Shown piece by piece: positions 39,050 to 53,643 of a stretch of DNA of 64,000 bases. The DNA comes from Xanthomonas arboricola. GTDB taxonomy: Bacteria > Pseudomonadota > Gammaproteobacteria > Xanthomonadales > Xanthomonadaceae. The position numbers and the translations under genes were made by a program. Position 1 is the first letter of the stretch. Each line of letters begins with the position of its first letter. The stretch covers positions 1,426,001 through 1,490,000 of the forward strand of contig NZ_MIGY01000001.1 in assembly GCF_002940665.1 (NCBI RefSeq). The letters run 5' to 3'. The notes beneath the pieces were generated by a model. It saw only the letters and a list, made by a program, of their open reading frames with translations. It ran no database searches and was not told the origin of the DNA.

Positions 39050-40111
39050 TTACGGAATGGCGCGTGTGGCGCGAACGGCCTGGGGCGAGAGGATGGACAT
39101 CTGCGGCCTGTCGGTGCCGTCCTTGTTGGGATGCACGCTGTACTCGTAACTGACATTCCACCACGAGCCGGCAGCCCACCACGTCCAGCCCGTCCAGACA
39201 TCTGCATTGGCATCGATATAGCGGAGCATGCCGCGCAGCGCTTCATTGCAGACCGGGTTGTTGCCGGTGCCGAATTCGCCCAGGAATCCGCGCTTGTGGT
39301 TGGTGCGCAACCACTCGGTGAAGCTGCGCAGGCGCTCGACACCGATGGTGGCACTGACGCAGACATTGGTGGTGCCGCTGGAGTCGGCGTCCAGGTACTG
39401 ATGCACCTCGAACGCGTAGCGATTGAGCGGATCGTAGATCGAGACCAATGCGGTTGCGTTGGAGTAACCATCGTTGGTGGGCGAATACCAGCTGTGCGCA
39501 CCGGTCCACAATGCGCCCGGCACCAGGATCAGATTGTTCGCACCGGTGGCGCGAATCGCATCGATGCCTGCCTGTGCAGTGGCTGCCCAGCCGCTGGCCG
39601 ATACGCCGTTGGGCTCATTCATCAGCCCGAAGATCACGGCGTTGTCGCTGGGAAATACCAGCGCAAGGCGGCGCCACAGGTCGGCGAATGTGGCGTTCGA
39701 CACCTGGTCGCCGCCGATCTTGTAGCCGTAGTATTTGCCGTAATTGTGGATGTCCAGCACCAGGTACATGCCCGATGCCTTGGCGCGTGCCACGGCTTGC
39801 TTTACCAGAGCCAGTTGGGTCGGATCCAGTTCGCCGCGTGCACTCGGCTGCAGGCGTTCCCACAGCACCGGCAGGCGGATCGTATTCATGCCAACGCCGG
39901 CGAAATAGGTGTAATCGCTGGCCGGGGCATACATATAGTCCTTATTGAGGACACCGGGTTTCTTGGACGATGCAAATTCGGCGCCGGATAAATTGACGCC
40001 GGCATATTTCAGTGCGCGGGTTTGTGCGTAAACGGGTGCGAATGTGCCGAACAGGACGCAGAGCAGGGCGCAGCGGAAAATGGTGCGCAGCGTTTGAGAG
40101 ACAGCAGACAT
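39050..40111 (-). CDS. GH5 endoglucanase 1 (secreted cellulase)
   Basis: A 353-residue secreted glycoside hydrolase that cleaves beta-1,4-glucan. Signal peptide about 1-30, then the GH5 barrel. The acid/base is Glu166 in GLMNEPNG and the nucleophile Glu279 in GFLGEFGTGNN; IHNYGKYYG carries the conserved His-Asn pair. No carbohydrate-binding module or linker is present, unlike the larger EngXCA enzymes. The start is fixed by AGGAG seven bases upstream. It is one of three tandem paralogues on the same strand, each with its own spacer, so they are probably separately transcribed. Likely exported by the type II pathway. Confidence 0.95.
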   Translation of the reverse strand: MSAVSQTLRTIFRCALLCVLFGTFAPVYAQTRALKYAGVNLSGAEFASSKKPGVLNKDYMYAPASDYTYFAGVGMNTIRLPVLWERLQPSARGELDPTQLALVKQAVARAKASGMYLVLDIHNYGKYYGYKIGGDQVSNATFADLWRRLALVFPSDNAVIFGLMNEPNGVSASGWAATAQAGIDAIRATGANNLILVPGALWTGAHSWYSPTNDGYSNATALVSIYDPLNRYAFEVHQYLDADSSGTTNVCVSATIGVERLRSFTEWLRTNHKRGFLGEFGTGNNPVCNEALRGMLRYIDANADVWTGWTWWAAGSWWNVSYEYSVHPNKDGTDRPQMSILSPQAVRATRAIP

Positions 40112-40623
40112 AAAACAACTCCTTAGACGACGGGGATGGTGTGTCGCAGCGGGTTGCGTGCGATCTGCGCGAGGTGCGCCACACCTGTCGTGACCAATGC
40201 ATCTGCCGTGCCTAATTGCCCACCACATCGCGTGTGAATTAAATGTGTTGGCTGGGTCGCAGTCACTTACCGCAGGGGTCACGTTCTGGAACAGCACGCT
40301 GTAACGCGCCGCGTTGAAAAGCGGTCGCGCACGCTTGTCGGCACCGCCATCGCATGCATGGCGCTGTCGAAAAATCGGCGAATGGATGCGCTCGCCGTCA
40401 ACGCTGCGACGTCGGTTCACTGACGCGGCAGCGCTGTTGCGCGCGCACACATGGCGAGCGCTAGCGCGCGCCGTGTGCTGGCGTTTTATTGCGGAAGGAC
40501 TGTGCTCACCGCGGCCGGGCACGGTTGCTGCCTGGCATTGGCACGCCCTGCGCGTGCATGCCGATGCCGGGTGCCTGCTGCGCCGCGTGCGACGGGGTGA
40601 CCCTCGCTCGCGGCGTGCTTCGA
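40112..40623. other. Spacer between GH5 genes 1 and 2
   Basis: About 510 bases without a convincing gene. It must hold the promoter of GH5 gene 1 and the 3' end of gene 2. A clear terminator for gene 2 was not seen. Reading frames here are artefacts of high GC. Confidence 0.6.
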
Positions 40624-41685
40624 CTAGTGGGTGATGCGTTTTGCGCGCGCGCTCAGGATCGACATCTGCGGCTTGTCGCGGCCCTGCGCATCGGGATGCA
40701 CGTTGAAGGGGTAGGTACGGTTCCACCACGCGCCGGCGGCCCACCAGGTCCAGCCCAGCCACACGTCGCGGTTGGTCTCCAGATACCCCAGCATGCCGTT
40801 GAGTGCGCTGTTGCAGGTGGCGTTGTTGCCGGTGCCGAACTCGCCGAGAAATCCCTGCTTGTGATTGATGCGCAGCCATTGGGTAAAGCTGCGCAGGCGC
40901 TCGGCACCGACAGTGCTGCTGACACACCCGGCGCTGGTGCCGCTGGAGTCCGTATCCAGGTATTGATGCACTTCGATGGCGTAGCGATTGAGCGGGTCGC
41001 GAATGGAGGCCAGCGCCACTGCGTTGGATTGGCCGGCAACGGTGGAGTACCAGCTGTGTGCGCCACTCCATAGCGCACCGGGCACCAGGATCAGATTGTT
41101 GGCGCCGGTTTTGCGGATGGTGTCGATCGAGGCCTGCGCCGCGTTGGCCCAGGATTGCGGATTGATGTCGTAAGGCTCGTTCATCAGCCCGAAGATCACG
41201 CTGTTGTCGTTCTTGAAGGCGATTGCCAGGCGTCGCCACAGATCGTTGAAGGTGCTGATCGGCACGCGCGCGCTGCCGATCTTGTTGCCGTAATACCTGG
41301 CATAGTTATGGATATCCAGGATCAGGTAGACCTTGGCGGCCTTGGCGTTGAGCACGGCCTGGCGGATCAGCGCCAGCTGCGCTGCATCCAGCTCGCCGCC
41401 GGCCTTGGGCTGCAGGCGTTCCCACAGGATGGGCAGCCGAACGATGTTCATGTTTTTGCCGGCAAAGTAGCGATAATCGCTGGCGGCCGGATATAGGTAG
41501 TCGACGTTGAGCACCCCGGGCTTTTGCGAGGATTTGATTTCGGCACCGGAAAGATTGACCCCTGCATACTTCAGGCGGTTCTGTGCATGTGCGAACGGCA
41601 CGCCTGCAAGCAGCACTATGACAAGCAGCAGCAATGACAACGCACGGCTGGACAGCCGGCGCGCCGGAGTGGGGGAGGGCATCAT
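40624..41685 (-). CDS. GH5 endoglucanase 2 (secreted cellulase)
   Basis: A second 353-residue paralogue: signal peptide with a long hydrophobic core (ALSLLLLVIVLLAGVPFAHA), then the same barrel. The acid/base motif is GLMNEPYD, with Tyr after the Pro where genes 1 and 3 have Asn, and the nucleophile lies in GFLGEFGTGNN. A double ATG begins the frame; the first (41685) has AGGAG at seven bases. It lacks a binding module. Pairwise similarity with genes 1 and 3 is high throughout the catalytic domain, showing a tandem duplication followed by divergence. Confidence 0.95.
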   Translation of the reverse strand: MMPSPTPARRLSSRALSLLLLVIVLLAGVPFAHAQNRLKYAGVNLSGAEIKSSQKPGVLNVDYLYPAASDYRYFAGKNMNIVRLPILWERLQPKAGGELDAAQLALIRQAVLNAKAAKVYLILDIHNYARYYGNKIGSARVPISTFNDLWRRLAIAFKNDNSVIFGLMNEPYDINPQSWANAAQASIDTIRKTGANNLILVPGALWSGAHSWYSTVAGQSNAVALASIRDPLNRYAIEVHQYLDTDSSGTSAGCVSSTVGAERLRSFTQWLRINHKQGFLGEFGTGNNATCNSALNGMLGYLETNRDVWLGWTWWAAGAWWNRTYPFNVHPDAQGRDKPQMSILSARAKRITH

Positions 41686-42322
41686 TGGGTGACTCCTGAA
41701 ACAGTCGCGGGGGAGATGCATTGCCCTGGCGTGGACATGCCACGTGCATGACGACACTGCATTGCGTTCACCCTAATCGCATCTGAACATTCAAACTACG
41801 AATGCGAGATATCACTTAATCCGAGCTGTGAACGACTTCGCAGTTATTGCCGAACATGCGCAGGCATGGTTGTGGTGAAGCAACACCGTGCGGTCACTCG
41901 CGTTGCGTGTCGGCCGTCATCTGCGCCGGATCGCTGCGGGCATATCGGGGGCCGGCATCCCTGGAGAATGCTGTCGTGCGACCGCAACGCTGCAGGTCGA
42001 TGGCGTCGCGTACTCGGCAGCGATGGGCATCGGAACTGCGATGCGCTGCCCTGCGCAGGGCACTGGTCAGAACGCAACCCGCCGCATGCGCAGTCGCAAC
42101 TGTGTTGCCGTATCACCGCGCCCGCGCATGCAAACGTCACCTGGTGTGATTGCGGAACTTCGGCGTTTGCATATGCGGTACGCGATGGTTGTGGGCTGCG
42201 TCATGCTTTCCGGCAGCGGGCGGCCAATACGTCTGCGACAGGCAGATGGGATTGCGGTTGCGCTGTCTGCAATCGTTGGCCGATGTCATTGCTGAGACGT
42301 TGCAGGACAGGGAGGATGGAGC
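41686..42322. other. Spacer between GH5 genes 2 and 3
   Basis: Roughly 640 bases with no convincing gene, ending in the terminator of GH5 gene 3. Several open frames exist on both strands, but none has a plausible ribosome site or family pattern. It must hold the promoter of GH5 gene 2. Confidence 0.6.
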
Positions 42323-42361
42323 GAAAAAAACGGTGGCCGCAGCACTAGCTGCGCCCACCGT
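42323..42361 (-). terminator. Rho-independent terminator after GH5 gene 3
   Basis: An imperfect 14-bp stem (about 42330-42343 with 42348-42361, small internal mismatch) that on the minus strand ends in a T7 run. It lies about 20 bases beyond the stop of gene 3. Confidence 0.9.
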
Positions 42362-42381
42362 AATCGATTCGCCCGTGCGGA

Positions 42382-43455
42382 TTACTTGGTCGCGCGGCGG
42401 GCGTACTTGCTCAGAATCGCCATCTGCGGCTTGTCGCTGCCGTCCTTGCCCGGCTGGACGGTGAAGAAGTACTCCGGCTTCCACCATGCGCCAGCGGCCC
42501 ACCAGGTCCAACCCAGCCACACGTCGCTATTGTTTTCGATATAGCTCAGCATGCCTTCCAGCGCCTGGTCGCAGACCGGATTGTTGGCGGTGCCGAACTC
42601 GCCCAGAAAGCCCTTTTGCTTGTTCTCGCGCAGCCACGCGGTAAAGCCGCGCAGCTTTTCTTCGCCAACCGTGGCGCTGGTGCACACCGGCTTGGTGCCG
42701 CTGTAATCGTTGTCCAGATACTGATGCGCCTCGAAGGCCAGATTGTTGCCCGGGTCCTTGAGAATCTCCAAGGCCTTGGCGTTGGAGACGCCATAGTTGG
42801 AACTGCGCCAGCTGTGCGCGCCACTGTAGGCGGTGCCCGGCACCAGAATCAGGTTCCTGGCGCCGGTCTTGCGGATCGCGTTGATCGCGCCTTGCGCGGC
42901 GCTTGCCCAATCGGTGGCGGAAATGCCGTTGGGCTCATTCATCAGCCCGAAGATCACCGACCTGTCGTCCTTGAATTCGAGCGCCAGCCGGCGCCACAGA
43001 TCCGCCACCGCGGCCGTGGGCACCTCGCTGCTGCCGATGCGCTTGCCGTTGTACTTGGCGTAGTTGTGCACATCCAGGATCAGGTACTGCTTGTTGGCCT
43101 TGGCCGCAGCCACCGACTTTTTCAGCAACGCCAATTGCGCCGGATCCAGATCGCCGCTGAGCTGTGGCTGCAGGCGCTCCCACAGGAACGGCAGGCGAAT
43201 CGTATTCATGCCCTTGCCGGCGAAGTAACTGAAATCAGACGCGGCCGGGTAGGTGTAGTCCTTGAACAGGGTGCCGGGTTTCTTGCGCGAGTTGAATTCG
43301 GCGCCGGACAGATTGACGCCGACATACTTCAGGCCACTGGACTCCTTTCCAGGGCGGGCAGGCTCCTTGGCGTGCGTCAGCGGCATTGCAGCCAGCAAGA
43401 CCAGTGCGAGTGCAGCACTCCGCAGGGATGTGACATGGGGGGGAGAGCGGAACAT
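42382..43455 (-). CDS. GH5 endoglucanase 3 (secreted cellulase)
   Basis: The third paralogue, 357 residues, with signal peptide MFRSPPHVTSLRSAALALVL (cleavage after THA) and a Lys/Pro-rich stretch before GLKYVGVNLSGAEFN. The catalytic motifs are GLMNEPNG and GFLGEFGTANN, and the His-Asn motif is VHNYAKYNG. The start is set by AGGAGG seven bases before ATG 43455. It differs from copies 1 and 2 by a different N-terminal tail. Together the three genes give a dosage or specificity array for plant cell-wall glucan. Confidence 0.95.
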   Translation of the reverse strand: MFRSPPHVTSLRSAALALVLLAAMPLTHAKEPARPGKESSGLKYVGVNLSGAEFNSRKKPGTLFKDYTYPAASDFSYFAGKGMNTIRLPFLWERLQPQLSGDLDPAQLALLKKSVAAAKANKQYLILDVHNYAKYNGKRIGSSEVPTAAVADLWRRLALEFKDDRSVIFGLMNEPNGISATDWASAAQGAINAIRKTGARNLILVPGTAYSGAHSWRSSNYGVSNAKALEILKDPGNNLAFEAHQYLDNDYSGTKPVCTSATVGEEKLRGFTAWLRENKQKGFLGEFGTANNPVCDQALEGMLSYIENNSDVWLGWTWWAAGAWWKPEYFFTVQPGKDGSDKPQMAILSKYARRATK

Positions 43456-43764
43456 GGAAGCCTCCTTCGGCATCGACGTAGGCGGCCGCAGGGGGAGGGC
43501 ACGGCCAGCAGGGATGGTGCAGGGCAGGACGGTGGTGGATCAGCGTAGAAGCTCTCGCGTTAGCGCGCCATTCACGCCGGCGAACGCGGATTTGATCGTG
43601 CGCAAACACCTGCAGGGCGCACCATGCCGCTTTGGTCACGTCCGCAACCCGACAGGCAAGATGCACTGTCGCAGGAGCGCGACAGGCGCCTGTCTTAAGC
43701 TAGAGCCACTTATTGTTTAGTCTTCCGCACTGTCGCGGGGGATGTCACTTCCTGGAGTCTCCCC

Positions 43765-44823
43765 ATGAGCCAAGCCCACGCCTACGCCGCCCAAACCGCC
43801 GATCAACCGCTTGCACCGTTCGTGTTCGAACGACGCGCCCCAGGCCCCAACGATGTGCAGATCGATATCGCTTACTGCGGCGTGTGTCACTCGGATCTGC
43901 ATACCGCACGCAACGAATGGCACAGCACGCGCTACCCGTCGGTGCCCGGCCACGAGATCGTCGGCCGCGTCACCGCAGTCGGCGATGCGGTCGCCGGCTT
44001 CAAGGTCGGCGATTTGGCCGGTGTCGGCTGCATGGTCGACAGCTGCCGCAGCTGCGCGTCCTGCCAGGAAGGCGAAGAACAGTATTGCGAGCAGGGCTTC
44101 ACCGGTACCTATAACGGCCCGATGTTCGGTGGCGGCGAGAATACCTACGGTGGCTATTCGGACCACATCGTGGTCGACCAGAAGTACGTGCTGCGCATCT
44201 CGCACAGCGACAACCTGGCTGCAGTCGCCCCGCTGCTGTGCGCTGGCATCACCACCTATTCGCCGCTGGCGCACTGGAAGGTCGGTCCCGGTCAGAAGGT
44301 GGGCGTGGTCGGTCTGGGCGGTCTGGGCCACATGGCGGTGAAGATCGCCAAGGCGATGGGCGCCACGGTCGTGCTGTTCACCACCTCCGAGAGCAAGCGC
44401 GCCGATGCGCTGCGCCTGGGCGCGAGCGAAGTGGTGGTGTCCAGGGACGAGGCGCAGATGGCCGCGCAGACCAACACGCTGGACTTCATCCTCAACACCG
44501 TCGCCGCGCCCCACAACCTGGACCCGTTCCTCAATGCGCTCAAGCGCGACGGCGCGATGGTGCTGGTGGGCGTGCCTGAGGAATCGCATCCTTCGCCGAG
44601 CGTGTTCAATCTGGTAATGAAGCGCCGCACCCTGGCCGGTTCGTTGATCGGCGGTATCCGCCAGACCCAGGAAATGCTGGATTTCTGTGCCAAGCACAAC
44701 ATCGTCTCGGACATCGAAACCATCCGCGCCGACCAGATCAACGAGGCCTACGAACGCATGCTCAATAGCGATGTGAAGTACCGCTTCGTGATCGACATGG
44801 CCACGCTGGACAAGGCGGCCTGA
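43765..44823 (+). CDS. Zinc-dependent NAD(P) alcohol dehydrogenase (cinnamyl-alcohol-dehydrogenase type)
   Basis: A medium-chain dehydrogenase of 352 residues that interconverts alcohols and aldehydes. Catalytic zinc ligands are Cys41 (GVCHSD), His63 (GHE) and a Cys in PLLCAGITT; the structural zinc site is the CRSCASC plus C108 cluster (Cys94, 97, 100, 108). The cofactor loop is GLGGLGHMAVKIA. The sequence pattern is closest to the YahK/CAD group, often NADPH-dependent with broad aldehyde activity. TGGAG precedes the ATG by seven bases. The upstream 309 bases hold no gene. Confidence 0.95.
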   Translation: MSQAHAYAAQTADQPLAPFVFERRAPGPNDVQIDIAYCGVCHSDLHTARNEWHSTRYPSVPGHEIVGRVTAVGDAVAGFKVGDLAGVGCMVDSCRSCASCQEGEEQYCEQGFTGTYNGPMFGGGENTYGGYSDHIVVDQKYVLRISHSDNLAAVAPLLCAGITTYSPLAHWKVGPGQKVGVVGLGGLGHMAVKIAKAMGATVVLFTTSESKRADALRLGASEVVVSRDEAQMAAQTNTLDFILNTVAAPHNLDPFLNALKRDGAMVLVGVPEESHPSPSVFNLVMKRRTLAGSLIGGIRQTQEMLDFCAKHNIVSDIETIRADQINEAYERMLNSDVKYRFVIDMATLDKAA

Positions 44824-44829
44824 TGGCCT

Positions 44830-44860
44830 GGCCTGCAGCCCTGCCACAGGGCTGCAGGCC
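44830..44860 (+). other. Perfect 14-bp hairpin after the alcohol dehydrogenase
   Basis: 44830-44843 pairs perfectly with 44847-44860 around a CCA loop, seven bases after the stop codon. It lacks a T run, so it is a stability or processing element rather than a terminator by itself. Confidence 0.7.
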
Positions 44861-44881
44861 GATCGCCTGTACTGCGGTCGG

Positions 44882-44919
44882 CCCAGGCGATGCCGCATGG
44901 AATGCATCGCCTGGGTTTT
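44882..44919 (+). terminator. Rho-independent terminator of the alcohol dehydrogenase gene
   Basis: A 12-bp perfect stem (44882-44893 with 44904-44915) with a 10-base loop, followed by TTTT. It lies 60 bases after the stop. Confidence 0.8.
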
Positions 44920-45009
44920 CGAACGGCAGTGCATGGTGGTGTTACTGCACGACGTCAGTCGTATATGTCGGATCAGCAGCGGAGCGGCACGGCCTGCATG
45001 GATGGCCCG

Positions 45010-46098
45010 CTACGCGGACACCGGGGAGGCGTGCAGCTTGCCGACCACGGGCAATGTACTGCGCGGACGACGCACCGGCATCGGTGCGGAGAACAGCAGG
45101 TTCAGCGCGGGCAGGCGGCCCGGTGCGCGCAGCAGGCACAGCACGGCCGGCACCAGCACGCCGATGCCCAACAAGGCGAAGAACAGTACCGTCCCCTCAT
45201 CGATCCAGCGCGGCAGCAGGTAAGCCAGCACGATGAACGGCGGAAAGTGGCTCAGATAGAACACCACCGAATTGCGGCCCACATAGCGGACCGCCTGCGC
45301 GGCCGGCTGCCGGTTCGCCCACGTCGCCACGGCGATCAGCAGTGGCAGCGCGATCAGCACCAGCGGCAGGTAGCCGATCCAGATGCTGTGCAGCGTGGTG
45401 AGATTGGCGATCAGCACGATGGCGCACAGGCTCAGGCACGACAGCGGCCACATCCAGCGCGGCGCCTGCCGTAGCAGCGCCGGCACCCGGCCGGCCAGCA
45501 GCGTGCCGAGGTAGAAGAACGCAAAGTAATAGAACGGATCGGCGCCCTGACGCAGCAGCGGACCCAGGCAGACCGAGCCCAGCACGGTGGCAGCCAGGAC
45601 CAACGGCGCCGGCAGCCGGCGCAGCAACGGCATCAGCACCAGAAACACGAACAGGTAGAACAGGAACCAGGTCAGCGCCACGTTGCCGACCGCGATCTTG
45701 CCCAGATCCAGCCAGGCGATCGGTTCGGCCTTGGCCAGCACCGAGCCTGCCTCGCGCAGGGCGAAGATCAGCACCGACCAGAGCAGGTAGGGATACAGCA
45801 CATGCCGCAGCTTGCCGCCGAGGTAGGGCGCGATGCCCTTGTCCAGCCCGCGCGCCACGAACAGGCCCGAGAGCAGGAACATCAGTTGCATGCGCAGCGG
45901 CGCCAGCGAGCGATTGAGGCGTTCGATCGACAGCATCAGTGCGCTGCTTTCTTCAGCGGCGCCGCCGCGCAGTTCCGGATAGGCATCGAAGGCGAAGCCA
46001 TAGGCATGCAGCACGATCACCATCAACACGCTGGCACCGCGGAGCCAGTCCACCCAGTCGTCGCGTCCGTGTTGGCCGGTAGTGAGTTGCTGTGTCAT
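45010..46098 (-). CDS. Acyltransferase-3 family integral membrane protein
   Basis: A 362-residue protein with about ten membrane helices. The N-terminal DWLRGASVLMVIVLHAYGFA carries the family RG motif and the catalytic His, as in OafA/OpgC-like O-acyltransferases, which decorate surface or periplasmic glycans with acetyl or succinyl groups. AAGGAAGC precedes the ATG at 46098 by about eight bases. The substrate is not evident. The genome also encodes a cyclic glucan synthase 10 kb away, a possible but unproven target. Confidence 0.85.
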   Translation of the reverse strand: MTQQLTTGQHGRDDWVDWLRGASVLMVIVLHAYGFAFDAYPELRGGAAEESSALMLSIERLNRSLAPLRMQLMFLLSGLFVARGLDKGIAPYLGGKLRHVLYPYLLWSVLIFALREAGSVLAKAEPIAWLDLGKIAVGNVALTWFLFYLFVFLVLMPLLRRLPAPLVLAATVLGSVCLGPLLRQGADPFYYFAFFYLGTLLAGRVPALLRQAPRWMWPLSCLSLCAIVLIANLTTLHSIWIGYLPLVLIALPLLIAVATWANRQPAAQAVRYVGRNSVVFYLSHFPPFIVLAYLLPRWIDEGTVLFFALLGIGVLVPAVLCLLRAPGRLPALNLLFSAPMPVRRPRSTLPVVGKLHASPVSA

Positions 46099-46763
46099 GA
46101 GGTTGCTTCCTTGGTAAGGCCCACGGCTTCGCCGCCGCGTGGCGCGGCGACAGGTGAATGAGGTCTAGGGAGTCCGCGGCGTTGCGCGCACCCGGGACGG
46201 ACCGATTTCCATCGCTGCCGAGTACATTCGGTTCGGCGCAGGGCGTCCTGCGCATCGGTGGTGATGCGGCGGGATCGCGTTAGACAGCGACAGTCGATAT
46301 GTGACTTAAATCACACTTTGCAGGCAGGTGCAATCGTTGAGGCTGCAGATCGATGCAGCCCTGCCTGCACGCCGATTGCAGACTCGAGCGTGCGTACAGC
46401 GGGCTCGCATGGCGGATAGGCGCTTGTGTTTGCTGACATTGTCAGGCGCAGTGCATGCTCGGGGCGGTGCCGATCGCGGCGCAAGCGTGCGTGTCTCGTC
46501 GCGCGTTCCGGGTCGGATAAGACACGGCTTGCGGCTGCGATGTTGCCTTCGCACCGAAAGGCGTCTGGCCTGCGTGGCAGGCAGGTGGAGCCCAGGGACT
46601 TGAGCCAGGCGAGGGTTCTTCGTCGCCCGCGCGGGCGTTTTCCGCGCGGTGGATGCGCTGCATCGGGCAGCGTCATGCGGCCTGGTCGCCCATGCAGCGT
46701 GCGGATTGCGCGCACGCGAGGACGCAGCCAGCGGTGGGCCCGAGCCCACGCGCTGGTCCGCAC
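46099..46763. other. Intergenic region upstream of the acyltransferase
   Basis: About 665 bases with no convincing gene; frames on both strands are shadows of GC-rich sequence. It contains the CRP/Clp palindrome at 46300-46315. It separates the divergent upstream end of the acyltransferase gene from the 3' end of gltD. Confidence 0.65.
46300..46315. promoter_or_regulatory. Perfect CRP/Clp-type operator
   Basis: TGTGACTTAAATCACA is an exact TGTGA-N6-TCACA palindrome, the consensus of CRP and of Clp, the CRP homologue of Xanthomonas. It lies about 200 bases upstream of the acyltransferase start, on the side of its promoter, so regulation of that gene is likely but not shown. Confidence 0.75.
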
Positions 46764-48436
<1,673 letters not shown>

Positions 48437-48440
48437 TCAC

Positions 48441-52913
<4,473 letters not shown>

Positions 52914-53115
52914 GTCTGCCTCTTTGCGATCTGGGAGAGCGGCGACGACGTTGCAGCGCTCGATCCGTGGAGCGTTTCGAAGAGGTCACCGGATGATCGA
53001 CTAGACCACAGTTGATGCGGTGCCGCAATACACCGTTACAGCTGCAACGAGGGTAGCCGCAAGGCCTTGTGCCAGCTGGCTCGGCGTCTGTTCGCCAACA
53101 GGCGCCAACGTGTGC

Positions 53116-53496
53116 TCAGCCGCAACGCACGGAGGCGATTACGTTCTTGGCATCCACTTCCAGATTGAGCCGCTCGCCATTGAACTCCATCGTGGTCATC
53201 TGACCGGGTTTGAGCACGCGTACAGATTTGGCGCCGGCATCGTTGCGGGCCTGTTCGCTCACCGCATCGGTCAGCGCCTGGCCCACCAGCGATTGCACCT
53301 GGGTGGCATCGCAGCTGCCGATCGGCGGCGCTTCGGGTGCGGCGGCCGGCGCTGGTGCGGCCGCTTGTTCGGCGGCTTGCTGGGCCTTGGTGGAGACGGC
53401 TTCCTGCTCGTCCGGTTGCGGCGAGCCGCAGGCAGTCAATGCCGCCAGCACGACCAGGGTACAGGCCAGGTGGACGGTAGGCAGGACAGCGCGCAT
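53116..53496 (-). CDS. I78-type peptidase-inhibitor lipoprotein
   Basis: A 126-residue lipoprotein: MRAVLPTVHLACTLVVLAAL then TAC as the lipidation Cys, an Ala/Gln-rich linker, and a compact domain with SCDATQVQSLVGQALTD, KSVRVLKPGQMTTMEFNGER and VIASVRCG. This matches the I78 family of serine-protease inhibitors, with the paired cysteines near each end. GGAG lies seven bases before ATG 53496. It diverges from the topoisomerase IB gene by about 148 bases. Confidence 0.88.
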   Translation of the reverse strand: MRAVLPTVHLACTLVVLAALTACGSPQPDEQEAVSTKAQQAAEQAAAPAPAAAPEAPPIGSCDATQVQSLVGQALTDAVSEQARNDAGAKSVRVLKPGQMTTMEFNGERLNLEVDAKNVIASVRCG

Positions 53497-53643
53497 CGAT
53501 AGCTCCAGCACAGTTGGGGAAGCCCAAGCATAAGCACAAAACCGCTCGCGGGCATCGCTTGCCCACATGGCGTTGGCGTAGCGTTGACGCAGCCTAGTCC
53601 TGCCTGGCTCAACAATCGACGCCTGTCCTTCAATCGGCGCGCA

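Noticed and set aside
40112-41239. Long upstream extension of GH5 gene 1 (open to 41239)
   Set aside because: It is antisense shadow of GH5 gene 2; the true start has a strong ribosome site at 40111.
45060-45474. Plus-strand frames over the acyltransferase gene
   Set aside because: They are mirror frames of a GC-rich membrane gene, with no own ribosome site.
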